DNA of 64,000 nt from Metallyticus violacea (GCA_030762175.1 CM060837.1:5139501-5203500), one strand, 5' to 3'. Positions 21,481 through 33,589 are shown, numbered from the stretch's first letter. Numbers and translations: made by a program. The notes: a model not told the origin generated them from the letters alone.

Positions 21481-21585
21481 AATTTTTGTTTCTCTTTGTA
21501 TTCTCTGGTTTGGAATCCCTAATGATAAAATCAATTTGCACATTTGACGCATCATCAAAACCCTTTGAAGGACCCTCCATTTCTC
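21481..21585 (-). repeat. dispersed repeat R1, copy 2
   Basis: Reverse complement begins AAATGGAGGGTCCTTCAAAG and matches 12398-12503 over about 105 bp. Flanks are unrelated. Both copies contain an ATG-initiated short frame (MEGSSKRF or MEGPSKGF), but it is not conserved beyond about 12 codons. Confidence 0.7.
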
Positions 21586-21929
21586 GTTCATAGGCCGGCC
21601 AGAGAGAGGATTGTGTTTCTAAGTTTCTCTCGCCTTCTTCAAATGATCCAATCCATCTTGCAATGGTATCAAATCAACACACTTGATCATCATGAACAGC
21701 GACCAAGTCCTGGCTCTTTCACCTAACTTGTAGCGTGTGAAAATGTAGAATATAAAGTTTTCTTTAGAAATATTCATGATTTTGCACCAGCTGTTGACAC
21801 AGGACTAAACTCAACAGACTGTACGACAGTGACTATGCAAGTTTAAACTTGCACTTATGTATATTTTGATACCTTAAGGTTCCATTATTGCTTTTCAGTG
21901 CCCCTCGTAGCCTCTGAGATAAACATATC

Positions 21930-22480
21930 CAGAATGCTGAGACTAGACTTTGGACTGAGGGCTTTTCTTCGCAATATTGGGTATTTTAACTGAAGTAGGA
22001 GAGAGTGTTCAGATGTAAATACTTGAAAATTCTTACATCTGAGAAAGTATTCGATATGCGTCATGATAAAAACTGTGTGTCTGTACTTCATGAGAAGTCT
22101 GTGAAAGACTTTTTAAGGTTCAGGGAAGTCACTATCCCGCATCAGATTGTTTGGTGAGGAGGCAGCTATGATGGTGTCACCAAGCTCCGTTTCTGTCAAT
22201 AGGGATTGAAAATCAATGTCTGTTTCCAGCAAGATATAGCTCCAGCTCACAATCCAGACATAGTTTGAGAGAAATGTTTCAGATTTTATTAGCGCTCAAG
22301 TTAGACCTTCTGGCAATTTCGACCTAAGCCCTCATAAACTGTGGTATGGTTTACAAGAAATGCAAGTACTTTTCAGATTCTCAAACAGCCCTTGGAGTTT
22401 TCCAAGACGAAGGCTGCTATAGACGAATGAATAGACTTTCTTCATATGCGAGGGCAAAAGGTGTTACTTTGACAACTGAT
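21930..22480 (+). mobile_element. Tc1-like transposon fragment
   Basis: Plus-strand frames give EKSVKDF and FREVTIPHQIVW, the run-up to the Tc1 central block. GGSYDGVTKLRF, QQDIAPAHNPDIV (second catalytic acidic block) and HKLWYGLQEM (in place of D-Y-K-L-W near the third acidic residue) follow. FSNSPWSFPRRRL then reads like the helix that follows. The N-terminal half is missing and frames shift repeatedly. Confidence 0.75.
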
Positions 22481-22544
22481 TGGGCTAATCACAATATCAA
22501 AAGAAGGTGTAAGAATGTGTTATACTTAATTAAATATATGTAAT

Positions 22545-23650
22545 AATAACACATCCCGGAAGTTCAGGCATTTATTTTGGTTAAAGTAAGCAGGCAATAA
22601 TTGACATTAAAATAGGTATACACTACAATTGAAAACAGAGAGTAATATCACTCATTATTAATAAAAATATGTATTTAAGATACTTAATAATTTTTATCAC
22701 ACAAACTACTTAAATTACTTTTCTTGGTTACAATCAAGAGCAAGATGTTTCTTCAAGGTATCAGCTGTCATAGCCAGCCGCTTGTCAGAGAGAACATTTT
22801 TTATCATGAAGAAAGAACGTTCTATTTCCACCGAAGTTATAGGAGCATATTTAAAAGAAACTATTTCGCAAGGACTCAAACCAGTTACAGTTCAGAACAT
22901 CATGGAAATGTTGATCAAGACAAAGCAAAATAATTTTGAATAGTCCTGGTGAATGAGCAAAAGATGCGCTGGGGTTTATGTCGAGCTCATTTTTTGTTTA
23001 TACATTTATAGGACAATCAGTTCAGTATCTCTCTTACTTCCGCACTGAACACATTGTAGGGACGATTTATTGCACAGCTGTCATCTTCCTCGCTTGCAAT
23101 TGTTTGTTACATTTATGCAGCTGAGAAGTTACCCCCACCACAATTTTCCTAGAATTTTCTTGCTCAGATCGATACAATTCGCTAGGACTATTCAAAACTA
23201 CAGTACTTCCCTCAATTTCTCCATGTCCTGGTATTTGTATACCCAAGGAAGCCGCGTGTTCCTTTCACTAATGAAGGTTCTGCTACTTAAAGAGCTTAAG
23301 TGAAGGGGTTGAGGAGAAAGTTTTTGACTTATTGAAAAGAAATAAATGTATAATAAAAATTTCATAACTTTCTTCACTTTGATGTATTGAATTCTTTATC
23401 TGCTTTTTAAAATGAGTAAATAATGTAGGAAACGTGCATAACAATGCGAAACAGGTCCAAAAAGAGGTTTTAAACCTTATATTAAGCAACAGAAGTCAAA
23501 ATACGCAAAAAGGTGAAATATAAGCTGGCCCTACCGATCCCAAATGTACGGAAATAAATTCTTTTCTATCTGACTCAAATATATCCACCAAGAGAGAAAA
23601 GGCATTTTGTCTTTTTTAATTGCTTTTTGCTGGAAACTCTCAAAAGCTTT
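22545..23650 (-). mobile_element. hAT transposon 3' remnant, copy B
   Basis: The best preserved hAT C terminus in the window. Minus strand 22860-22725 reads SFKYAPITSVEIERSFFMIK, then NVLSDKRLAMTADTLKKHLA, with no internal stop. This is the hAT dimerisation domain. Sequence to about 23650 aligns with copy A (30-1050). The outer end near 22550 is CCCGGAAGTTCAGGCATTTA. No catalytic or zinc-finger part is present, matching copies A and C. Confidence 0.8.
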
Positions 23651-24496
23651 AATAGGTTCATGTTTAAAAGACATAAGTATTTGTTCTGCGAAATTCACCC
23701 AATGTATTTACATGTAAATATGTTGTTTTGCAACTCTATTATAGGAACGTAAAAAAAATGTAATTGCATTTGTTTTATGACACGAAGTTTATTCCACGTA
23801 GACACTGATCACCAAAGCCAAAACATTAAGTACTTCTGGGGAATAGAAAGAGAGGGAGATACTCCCTGCGGATCTGCCCTGAGAACTCGAGATATATCAC
23901 GAAAAGCAGATTATGTTAGAAACGCCGTCTTTATATAACACAATTATCCTGTGAAGAGTTAGGATGCCCGATATTCTCAGTTAATGGATATTCCCTGCAT
24001 AAATGTTATATCGCTTTTCTTCTCTATATCATCCTTCTCTCGCCATAAAGTCGTTATTGTGTACAACGTGCATTATTCTCAACTTTGTTCACACTATTTT
24101 TATTTTCCTTTATTCTATATAGATAAAAAACTCATCTGAATTGAATAGCTAAGAGTAGAAAGGTGCAAAGTACCAAATTTGTAAAACATGAGATATTTCA
24201 CCAGAGAGTGCTAAAGTGCATATACAGAGTTAGTTCAAAGTCCTGCACCACCAAAATAACTTTTGAAGCAAGCGTTTCAGACATGAATCCTGGTGTGTGG
24301 GGATAGCCATATACCGAGAGCTAAAAAATTTATGTTGCCGATTTTTTTTAACTTCCCAGTTAAACGGAAAGAACTCCTATTCTTATTTAAAACTGGATAC
24401 CGGATATATTTTCACATTTAAAATAATGTTTATTGAGTGCTTTTTAAAAAGTATTGACACTAGATATTTTGTAAAAATCTTATGTTGCTAAATCAA
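23651..24496. other. no gene; possible transposon end
   Basis: Nothing coding was recognised. At about 24222, TACAGAGTTAGTTCAAAGTC resembles the outer end of a TA-target DNA transposon, but no partner end or transposase was found. Confidence 0.4.
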
Positions 24497-25640
24497 ATCC
24501 GGCCTATCCATTTTCTAGTTATGATAAAAACAAAAACTATATTTCACATTTCAATATAGTTACTCTTTACTGCAGTACACTTCTCACAACTTCAAATTAA
24601 CATTTCAACACCCCTCCCCGAATAGTCAGAAGTATTGTCTGCAAAATAGGCATAACAGCATCCATCACTTCTTTGCCACACTTAAATTTCCTTCCTCGAA
24701 GGTCCTTCTTCAGTTTTGAGAAGAGCAAATAGTCACTGAGAGCTAGATCTGGACTGTAGGGTGGATGGTCGATATCCTTGAAGCCACGTTTCTTCACAGC
24801 TTCCTTTGCAACAAGAACGCGTTGTCGTGAAGAAGGCGCACACCACCACTCAGTTTTCCTCGCCATTTCTCTCTGAAGGAAGCACGTAGTCTGTGCAGTA
24901 GGCCAGCATAGTACTCCCCATTTACTGTGGTGTTCCTCTCCTTGAAGTCAATGAAGAGTATTCCTTCACAGTCCCAAAAGATTGTGGCCATGATCTTCTT
25001 GGTTGACTGAGTGACCTTGGCCTTTAGAGGCCGTGCTTCCCCAGGTTTACGCCACTCCAATGATCCTCTTTTGGACAAGGAATCATAGTGGAGGACCACA
25101 GTTTCATCTTCTGTATTAACAGTTTGCAGAACTTCTCTCTCGTTGCCACAGCCGAGCTCCAAGAAGGCCTGACAACAGCTGACTCGTTGTTGCTTTTGAA
25201 CTGAGGAAAGAAGTCTAGGCACTAACTTTATTCATGTTTAAATGTTCATGAATAATTCGAAGGATTGTTGTTTTAAGAAGGTTCAACCTTTATGCTATTT
25301 CTGTAACTTTGAACCGCCGGTTTTCCATAATTTTTCCTTCCACAAAGCGAAGTTTTCAATAGTGAGCATCTCTAAGGGCCACGCTCTTCGTCTTCAATGC
25401 TTTCTCGACCTATTCGAAAAAGTTTGGCCCATTCTTTTAGAGTAATAGATTCTTTTGTGAATTACTTAACTATAGCTCTCTACTCCATTTTGAACATGTC
25501 ATAAACTTCTACACATAGCCTTCTTTATATAACCGTATCTGAACAACTTAACATAGCGGAGCGGAAGTTAACGTTGCAATTATTTACTTAACAGATAAGG
25601 TATGACACCAGATAAGACTTTTGTGATGTCATTGGTTTAT
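24497..25640 (-). mobile_element. mariner family 1 (DD34D), best preserved copy
   Basis: Reads on the minus strand. LLSSVQKQQRVSCCQAFLEL precedes the first catalytic Asp (EDETVVLHYD, Asp codon at 25108-25106). FWDCEGILFIDFKERNTTVN and GEYYAGLLHRLRASF follow. LLHDNA carries the second Asp (24826-24824) and HPPYSPDLALSDYLLF the third (24734-24732). Between the last two, 13 bp found in the 17233 copy (after GACAACGCG) are missing. This shifts the frame and shortens the Asp-Asp distance from 105 to 92 nt. The 3' end near 24498 carries an AGAAAATGGATAGGCC inverted-repeat remnant. The 5' end near 25640 retains leader sequence but no clear inverted repeat. It is inactive, but all three Asps are still encoded. 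Confidence 0.92.
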
Positions 25641-25929
25641 ATACATGGAACCATATTTATTGATACTTAAACATCTTATTTATGGGATTAAATCAGACAC
25701 CTAGTGTGTTAAATATTTCTATCTGACGTGGAGTGAAAGGAAAAAGTGCTAATTTTAATTACATTTGGCTATGGAGAATGGCAACTATCTGGGCGACATG
25801 TCCTCGGATCGCAGTCTAATTCCACATTAAACATTGACAAGAGTCGTAAAAAGTGTTACTCCAACTGAAATCAATCGGATATATGAATTAAACATATTAC
25901 ATGGTATTTATAATTATAATAGTTATTGC
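25641..25929. other. no feature recognised
   Basis: AT-rich spacer with no match. Confidence 0.5.
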
Positions 25930-26730
25930 CTTCTAATCAGAAAATAAAGTGCGTCTGGCTTCGCCCTTGGCCTAGGAAAATGCCAATATCCAAACAGTTA
26001 GTGGGGTTCGCACACAGGTACCAGCATGCCAATCGTCCTCTAATTGCCTCAGAACGTTTTTCGCAGGCGTTCCCTGTGGGTACATCCGGCCAGAATATGT
26101 ACGTATTCCTCATCCCCTCCACAAAATGGGCAGATTCCCTTATCACAACTACACGTTATTTTTTAGTCTCCCAACCTCTCAATCTAAACCAAGTCATTCC
26201 TGATCTCGGCTTTCTCCCTAGAATGAGCATATATTTTTATCCCAGGTTATTTTAATTTCATTGGATAGGCTTAAGGAGACTTTCGTGTTACATTCTGCCT
26301 CGATTTCCAGCCTGCTGATATCCTCTAGCTTTGTTGTAATATTCTCCCATACATTTTTTATTATTTGCATTGCTCTTTACCATATTGAACTAAGACAAAT
26401 TCTTTTGAGTCCTCTTTCCACCTTCGGGTCCTAAAACGTTATGGAGGCTCCTTTGGAGATCCGAGAACCCTTTTCCAAAAATCGACTTAAATTTTACTTA
26501 CATTTTCATCTCTCCCCACCCCCATATTTCACTTGTACAGTAACACTCTAGCGTATCTACTGGTACATCTAGTAACTTATTTAGTTTACCTAGTTCTTAA
26601 TAATTAATAACAAAAAATGTAACATTTTATATTTCGTGTCTGCTGTAATACCTTTTTCTTCTCTATCATACACGTAGTCATTTTTAAAAGTCATTGCTTT
26701 GGTATTGTTTACCAGTATATCCTATGTAAA
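25930..26730 (-). mobile_element. non-LTR retrotransposon (LINE) 3' coding end, decayed
   Basis: Shifted minus-strand frames read EIWGWGE (about 26510) and DFWKRVLGSPRSL-like sequence. MTWFRLRGWETKK (about 26190) and CPFCGGDEEYVHILAGC-like sequence (about 26130-26070) follow. In LINE ORF2 proteins an x-x-S-E-x-W-G block and a C-x-x-C-x(n)-H-x(n)-C finger follow the reverse transcriptase domain, so the order fits. The reverse transcriptase core is absent or unrecognisable. A poly(A) or microsatellite tail was not located. The assignment rests on motif order only. Confidence 0.6.
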
Positions 26731-27074
26731 GCAAAAACCTTGTAGGATGTAAATGCCATCTCTTGTTAGAGAGAAGAGAATTAGATCGAGTTTAAAGGAG
26801 GCAATGTCAAAGTTATCAGTTCCACAATTTGTATATATTATGTGCTAATTGTTCTTCCTTAGTTATGCCACATAGTCTTGAAGAATTGTGTTTTATGTAT
26901 AATACATATATGAAAATGGATTTTTGAAGAGAAGTAGTGGGGGCATTCGTAAATTTCCTGCCAATCATATTCCAGGTAGAGAAACTTTCAATTTGTTAAA
27001 AAGTTAAGAGAGACAGAATCTCTCCGCGGATACTAGCAATGTATTGCCACTGACAGGCATCATTTTTCAATATC
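26731..27074. other. no feature recognised
   Basis: No match was found between the LINE remnant and the mariner. Confidence 0.5.
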
Positions 27075-28342
27075 CGAGGTGTGATAAAAATAACGGCAAT
27101 GTTCGTTTTTCTTAAAGAAACTTTATTTATTCATCAATATCAATCCTATCCCCTTCAAAGTAATCCTCTCCGGATATAAACACTTGTGCCAGCGTCTTTT
27201 CCAATCTTGGAAGCACTTCTGGAACTCACTTATCGGTATGCCCTTCAGTTCCTTCAGCGATTGTGTTTTTACCTCATAAATGGTGGCAAAATGTCGTCCT
27301 TTCATGGTTTTCTTCGGCCTCGGGAATAGAAAGAAGTCGAAGGGACCATGTCCGGCGAATATGGTGACTGAGGCAACATAACGGTTTGGTTTTTTTACCA
27401 AAAAAATCACGAACAAGCATTGAGGTCAAGGCAGAAGCAATATCGTGATGCAATTTTCACTCGTTTTCGTCGGATTGCATCACGCAAACGGCGCATTACT
27501 TCCAGGTAATATTGCTTAGTGACCGTGCGACAATATGGCAGGATGCACTATGTCATTGAAATCGAAGAAAACAGTAAGAAGAACCTTCACGTTTGATCGA
27601 ACTTGTCGAATTTTCTTCGGTCTTGACTCTTCAGACAGCTTCCATTGGGGCGATTAGACCTTGGTTTGGACGTCATACCCATGTGTGTCATCGGCTATGA
27701 CCTTTTCAAGAAGTTCTGGATCGTTGTTGACTTCATTCAGCAATTCCTGAGAGATGTCTACGCGACGCTGTTTTTGCTCGCAATTCAGCAATCTCGGAAC
27801 AAACTTTGCTGCCACACGTTTCATGGCCAAAACACCCGAAAAAATTGCTTGGCATGAACCAAATGATATACCGATATCATCTCTGATAGTGTAGCGGTGA
27901 CTTTCCAGAATCATTTTCTTCACTTCTCCGACGTTGTCGGAGATTGTTGATGTGTTAGAACGTACAGGACGGCAGTCATCTTCAACGTCTTCACGACCTT
28001 CTTTGAAACGTCTGTACCACTCGTAAGCTCTTGTCTTGCTCATAGCAGATTCGCCAAAAGCCACAGTCAACATTTCGAATACTTTGTTTCACTTTTTTCC
28101 ATTTTTCAAGCAAAATGTAATACAAATTGTTGATCCAACTTTTTCGAAAGTAAAAATACTCCAAGCACACCAAAACACGTCTTACCTTTTCGACTGTAAA
28201 CAGTGAACTAAACATTCAAAACAGATGAAAACGTCAACGTTTGTCAGAAACATGTGTACCAACAAGTTAAAAAAAAATTGAAAAACCGATTTATGAAGCT
28301 CGCGAAATAAAACAATTCCCGTTATTTTTTTATCACACCTCG
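27075..28342 (-). mobile_element. structurally near-complete mariner, 1,268 bp
   Basis: Perfectly opposed inverted repeats CGAGGTGTGATAAAAA bound the element at 27075 and 28342. The right flank is TA, and the left flank is TC where TA is expected. Length is that of a full mariner. On the minus strand the helix-turn-helix part reads KTRAYEWYRRFKEGREDVED and KFVPRLLNCEQKQRRVDISQ. The first catalytic Asp region is IADDTHGYDVQTK. The C-terminal part (27416-27123) reads FDFFLFPRPKKTMKGRHFAT, FQKCFQDWKRRWHKC. The middle (27650-27420), with the second Asp, is frameshifted. It is a distinct lineage from family 1, by both inverted repeat and protein. Confidence 0.93.
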
Positions 28343-29468
28343 TATCTCATAACACAGGTTACTGCTATTATTATTAGTTTTTAAATACAGTTTCGCTTTA
28401 TTGTTAAGAAAAAACTTATTAGCCGCGCTCAGGTGGCCCATAACTCGAAAAATCTCACTGTATGATGACTGTATGTATCTACTAAACGGACATATTAAAC
28501 GCATCCAATCCATTTGTGAACCTCAAAGCCATGGCCTTCTGCTCTCAAGTGACTTCGCTATAGAAATTAAAAGTCTTTGTTACCTACACTTTGAAAGAAT
28601 AAACAATGAAAATATGATTAATTATTTCTGAATATGAAAACACATTATTCCCTTTCTTTTAATGTTTTCATATATAAATCAAAGCCGGCTCTCAGTATTT
28701 TACAAAGAAACAAGACACTTAGCTATCGTGCTCTGCGGTGAAATTCACTACAGCCCTTATATACTGTTCTTAATGGAAGCTGCCATTTCCAATAATGTAC
28801 AAATTCAACTCCCATTTTTGTTTTTTGAAAGCATTATAAGTTGACAGTGATAAGTTGTTTGGAAGCTTCAGCGGAACACCCTTCAACACCACTTCACCAT
28901 TTGTACAGTAGATGAGAAAATCTGCTTTCATTATACCAGGGCGTGGTTGTGTTTCCTATTAAAATAATCACAGTTAAAAGTTTTAAGGTGCAAATGTTTA
29001 ATGAACTCATTTGCGCTATTATAAAACGATTATAATTATTTATTTATTCTTTTTTACTACAAACCAAACATTTTAAAGCATCAAATTCTGAACCATCGCT
29101 ATCGAGGATCTTCCGCCTTTGTGAGAGAAGAGTATGCATTTTGTTGTGATAAAATTAATTAAGTTTAGAGTGAAAAATTCCTCCAGTGTAGTTTCCAGAT
29201 CAGCAAAGATTTATAATTGCTAACCTTGGAAGTAAAGTATAAAGAAAGTAAAAGATTAAACTCTGAGGTGCAAAGTCTGGAGAACAGGATTGTTCCACTA
29301 GTCCCCTTAGCTGTATGTGAATTTGCATTACGAAAATCACTATGAAAGTTTTCATTGAGCAGTTGAACGTTGACTCACTTAAAAGGAGCGCGACCTTCGG
29401 TAACCCCATCCCTTAAGAGTAAAACGCACCATCCAAACTCTTCCGTGCACAGTCAGCTAGTCATTACG
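28343..29468. other. no feature recognised
   Basis: AT-rich sequence over a kilobase without a coding or repeat match. Confidence 0.5.
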
Positions 29469-30064
29469 ATGGAGCTAGAGAGAGAACGCTATGGTCCTTT
29501 ATGATTTCAGGAGTGGCTTAAATGAGTTCCAAAGCCTTGAGCGTTTGCAACAGGCTTTTGGGAACCTTGCTCCATCTAGCAACAGTTTTCCGCTGATTTG
29601 CGGAATTAATAATGGGACGAAGTCACTTCAAGATGAAGACAGAAGCTGGCGCCCGGCAACGGCAATGCTTGAGGAAAACATTGTCGCGGTGAAAAAAAAT
29701 TGCATGCGAAAACAAAAAATCCAGCACAATCAGCTTCATGTCAGGAAGGATTCCTCCTGTTGGATGCCCCACAATTTGACAGCGTCAAATGGTGTGAAGA
29801 AATGCTGCACAAATTCGACGGAAGGAGGTCAAGGTGTGTTTCTGATGTCATCACGGGATGGATTTACCAATTTGACCCGAGATCAAACGACAGTCGGCAG
29901 TTTGGATCTTTCCAGATGATGACCCGCCAATGAAAGTGAAGAGAGGTCGAAGGGTTGAAGAAAATGGTGGCCATAATTTCGCTGGAGGAGCAAAGGACGG
30001 TTACAGCTCAGTGGTACACCACAGTCTGCCTTCCCAAAGTTTTTTGCAAGCTCCAAGTGTAGGG
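29469..30064 (+). mobile_element. mariner (second lineage), N-terminal half, cut by SINE-B
   Basis: A candidate start at 29469 gives MELERE and, after a frameshift, VLYDFRSGLNEFQSLERLQQ (helix-turn-helix). DRSWRPATAMLEENIVAV follows. A further shift gives VKWCEEMLHKFDGRRSRCVS and DVITGWIYQFDPRSN, where the first catalytic Asp should sit (D-E-T deleted). LEEQRTVTAQWYTTVCLPKV ends the readable part. Everything after about 30060, including the second and third Asp, is replaced by SINE-B. The C-terminal piece at 16056-16295 belongs to the same lineage. Confidence 0.88.
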
Positions 30065-30340
30065 CTGAACCATCCTGTGAGAGAATCCAAGACCGCGGGT
30101 TCATTTCCGGCCAGGATTTTTTACTTTTTTTTACTTTTCCTGGTGTAAAATCCTAAGTATGGCTTCTTTCGGAAGGGAAGTAAGGCCGTGGGTCCCGTGT
30201 CGTACATTTGCGACACAAAAAAGAACCTCAAGCCTGAAAGAAGAGGCAATTGAGCAACATTTGTTGGCCGTTTCACGCCCTGAGTTGAATGGGACGCCGA
30301 TGGCCAGAGATGTTAAAAAGCGTCCGTAAATAAACCAAAT
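30065..30340 (+). repeat. SINE-B copy
   Basis: A degraded head with B box GCGGGTTCATTTCCGGCC is followed by the SINE-B body (AAGTATGGCTTCTTTCGGAA, GGGTCCCGTGTCGTACATTT) and the end AAAAAGCGTCCGTAAATAAA. The left edge truncates the mariner reading frame. Confidence 0.85.
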
Positions 30341-31602
30341 GAACAATCCTCTCTTTCTGATTCAGCCTTGTATTTTTTTCCTATCCTAGCGTCCAACATG
30401 GAGATCTTGTATCCAACTATTGTACTGCATTCTTGCGACGTGACTGCCCACCCTTGTCATTTGATTCTGGTGGTTATTTGTGTGAGTCTGTTGTCTCAGA
30501 TAATTTGGTTAATTATTACTGTAGGTATTTTGTCTTTTAAAGTTATTCCCAGGATCTTGCGTTACATTTTTCTTTAGCATATTTGAATTTTGTTCTTTTG
30601 TTTTCCTCTAGCACGCATACACAGGTTTCGAGCCTCTGGAATCTGATTTTCTTAGTTACTAAACTTTGGCAAATAATTTGCGACTGAGGCGTTTCCAGCT
30701 TGCATTTGCATATTACAACTTGATAAATTTACTCTTTATCATCCCCGAATGTTTCTTTAGTACGGAAACACCCGGTACAAACTTGGCATTACTTTTACCA
30801 GATGAGAATAGTTATAATTGTATTTATAGCTCATCTTATTTCAACTGCTGCTAGTGTCAATATGCTAAGGTTGAGCAGTGCTTCCACACTTTGCAATTTG
30901 GCGGCCCACGCCCCTGCTGCACGCTCATTACTTGTTGTTAACGCAAGGCGTGACTTCTTGTTATTTTGGGCGGAGACACTCCGTTATTTTCCCACACACT
31001 AATGAGCTCACATACACGCTATAATTATTATAACTGTTAAAAACTTTCCAGTTGTCGTCTTAACCGGCATTCATCAACACATTTCATTTCCTTCCTTCTT
31101 TATTTTATTTTTACCATTTGTTTTCCTTGAGGGTGGGAGAAGGGAGAACTGCCCGCACGAGAAAAGGCTATTAACGTGGCTGGGGTCTTATTCATACAAA
31201 CCAGAGGCACTCTAAAATGTTTCTTTAGAAACAACGTCTATTCTTCCATACAGACCCACTCTGCTGCTTTCAATTGTTTTCCAAGCCTACATTGCATGGG
31301 TAACATCAGCTGTGTCTTCTTTCAGTCATAACTACGAGCGGGTTTCATCCCTTAGTTCTAAACCACATGCTACAACTGTATCATTTCATTTTATTTACAA
31401 ATCTCAAGAATTTACATACACGAAAATAAACATTTTATTCTGTTAATAAAGTAATCTGCAAAAGCTTCGTTTTCTAGTTCTACTGGTATGAAGATAAAAA
31501 TAATTGTATCTCAACTTGGAAAGCTACTTCATTAACTTTCTGTGGTTACACAGTAACTGCTTTTTATCCAACACTAGATATTAAGAAAAAGGTATTGTTA
31601 AA
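30341..31602. other. no feature recognised
   Basis: No supported coding, RNA or repeat feature was found in about 1.3 kb. Confidence 0.5.
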
Positions 31603-31788
31603 CTGTTCACCCCCTTGCTCAAGTGGTTACAGATGCTGACTGGTGCCCTGGAGTCCGGGTACCATCTTAGGGGTTTTTTTTTTTTTTAATTAGGTAGGTC
31701 TGGAACACCTAACCTCATGCGGACAATTGCGAAGCTGCCTGATAGAAGGGTGGCGATGTTGGGTCTAGCAAGCCGCGATAAACCGATC
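31603..31788 (+). repeat. SINE-C copy
   Basis: The head-like start CCCCCTTGCTCAAGTGGTTA leads to TGCCCTGGAGTCCGGGTACC, a T-run, GGTCTGGAACACC, GGACAATTGCGAAGCTGCCT and GGGTGGCGATGTTG. The same ordered blocks occur, inverted, at 46076-46262. CTCAAGTGGTTA resembles a tRNA A box, but the B box is poor, so a tRNA origin is only suggested. Confidence 0.6.
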
Positions 31789-32137
31789 GGCCGGATACGG
31801 TGTGCTAATCCATTTCCCCCTGCAATACCGCCCTCTACCAATGATGTCATGCAATGGGGGTATAGGACGCAGCGTTCGTCGCGGTAAGCTATGGCCCGTA
31901 TGGGGCTGTAAAAGACTATAGAAAAAAAATATTGACAAACTATGCGAACTGTTCAAATCTGCGACCGCCATTGTTGACACATAAAGTATACAGCTGTTTG
32001 TTTGAACAATGAATCCTTCGAAATATCTGTGTGGTCGTTTCGAAGGTCGTCAAAAGCAACTAACTCTTCTGCTGTTTCGATAGTGATTCACAAATATTGG
32101 TTTAATATGACCTTAAACACTAAAAACAACTGGGGTC
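31789..32137. other. no feature recognised
   Basis: Spacer between SINE-C and SINE-A. It may include more SINE-C body (ACCGCCCTCTACCAATGATG), which is not confirmed by the other copy. Confidence 0.4.
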
Positions 32138-32412
32138 ATACCGCCACGGGTGACCGAGGTCGTTAAGGCGCGGACTCGTGAGCGGGTTCCATTCCCACCA
32201 GGACTGTTCCCCCTGACTGAAGTATTTTTCCAGGTTTTCCTCAGTCCTCATAAATAGCAAATGGCTGGGAGGTACTCTAAGCTTAGGCCTGGAACGCTTC
32301 CTTCCTTTCAAAAAAAATCCTTTTCCAATTCATGATTTCATTTCATGTATCACCAGTGTCCATTGCCTGTGGTGCCACAGTAGTAAAAATGGACGTTAAG
32401 CACTATTCAAAA
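32138..32412 (+). repeat. SINE-A copy
   Basis: The head GTGACCGAGGTCGTTAAGGC is followed by CGCGGACTCGTGAGCGGG, a partly deleted B box (GGTTCCATTCCC), the body (CCAGGTTTTCCTCAGTCC, TTAGGCCTGGAACGCTTCC) and the 3' block GTAGTAAAAATGGACGTTAA. Near full length. Confidence 0.92.
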
Positions 32413-33200
32413 AAACACCGGAGTCCATATCTGGGGAACGTGCCGGCCAAGCAACTGGACCTGTTCTCCTTATCCAACGTTTCGGAAAATGCCATTTAAA
32501 TAATTTTGATAGTTTAAGACGAAATGTGCGGGTGTTCCGTCGTGTTGAAAAACCATATTTTTCCAAATATTAATCGGGTATCTTCAATTAGCTTCTGAAG
32601 CATTTCCGTAAGAAAAATACCATAAGCATGTTCATTCAATCGTGCAGACATAAATATGTCCCTACTAGAAAGTTATTGACAAATCCAACCCAAGTATTTA
32701 CAGAATAACTTCCATTGATTGCGGAGATTCTCCACACCTTTGGGATAGTGATACTAAAAGTGTGAGTGCTATGTGTATTAAATTTGTCCATAATATACCT
32801 CTAGCAAAATCAGACTCATTGTAAACGGTATGTAAATACTAAGAAAATTGTAGTCTTTTAGGATAAACACCTGGAATTGATGTTTAGACTTTTTGGACAT
32901 GAAATGGACGCTTTTCTTATTCACTTAAGAATCTCCACACAAACATGTGATCGGTATATATCGAATGGGCAACAGCTCGAGTGCTAGTTCATGAACTATT
33001 TACAAATGTCTATAAAACCTCATCTTCAAAGTTTAATGTTCTCACACTTCGATTCGCTGCTGAGTTTACTTTCTTTACCTGGAACTGGCCACTATCATGA
33101 AGACATTGATCCAGTCTTGAAAATGTTGTACGGCAAGCAATATGGCGCAGAACATGTTGTTCCTCATTGATTGGCTTTCCCAAATTAGCATTGCCGTAAT
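32413..33200 (-). mobile_element. DUF4817-type transposase remnant
   Basis: Shifted minus-strand frames at 32640-32420 read HAYGIFLTEMLQKLIED, then FFNTTEHPHIS (equivalent of the F-Q-Q-D-G-A-P-A-H-F block, second catalytic Asp lost). FSETLDKENRSSCLAGTFPR follows, the counterpart of a G-R-W-I-G-R-G-G-P-V-x-W-P-P-R-S stretch. Upstream (33180-33060) remnants resemble the part before the first catalytic Asp but are weak. It abuts a SINE-A on its low-coordinate side. It is heavily decayed. Confidence 0.55.
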
Positions 33201-33589
33201 CATTTTAATACCACGAAATTAAATCTAACTTCATTTGTTTATTATTTCCATGGTAACAAGAATAGCTGAAACACAAAAGCAGCCATAAGGTGAGATTAGT
33301 TCTGTCTTTTATATTAAAAACGAAGCATTTTCAAAAAAAAGGTTATTTTCATATTCTTTGTCATTACGGAAAATTAGGAATAGTTATTCTGATACACTCT
33401 GTCTATATTACTCCATAATAAAACTTTGTTGATTCTCGGCAAATGTACGAGGAGGAATCAAATTTAAACCGGATTTTTATTGACATTTATGCTTAAAACA
33501 GCAAAATAAGACTTGACAGATGACTTGAGCTAATGAAACAAACCTCAAAATATATAACTATTATAGCTCTGAAGTAGAAAGTGGAAATT
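33201..33589. other. no feature recognised
   Basis: No match was found between the two DUF4817-type elements. Confidence 0.5.

Noticed and set aside
24597..25222. SETMAR-like host gene
   Set aside because: Mariner transposase motifs often produce SETMAR annotations, but no SET domain, splice sites or intact frame are present. It is a dead mariner.
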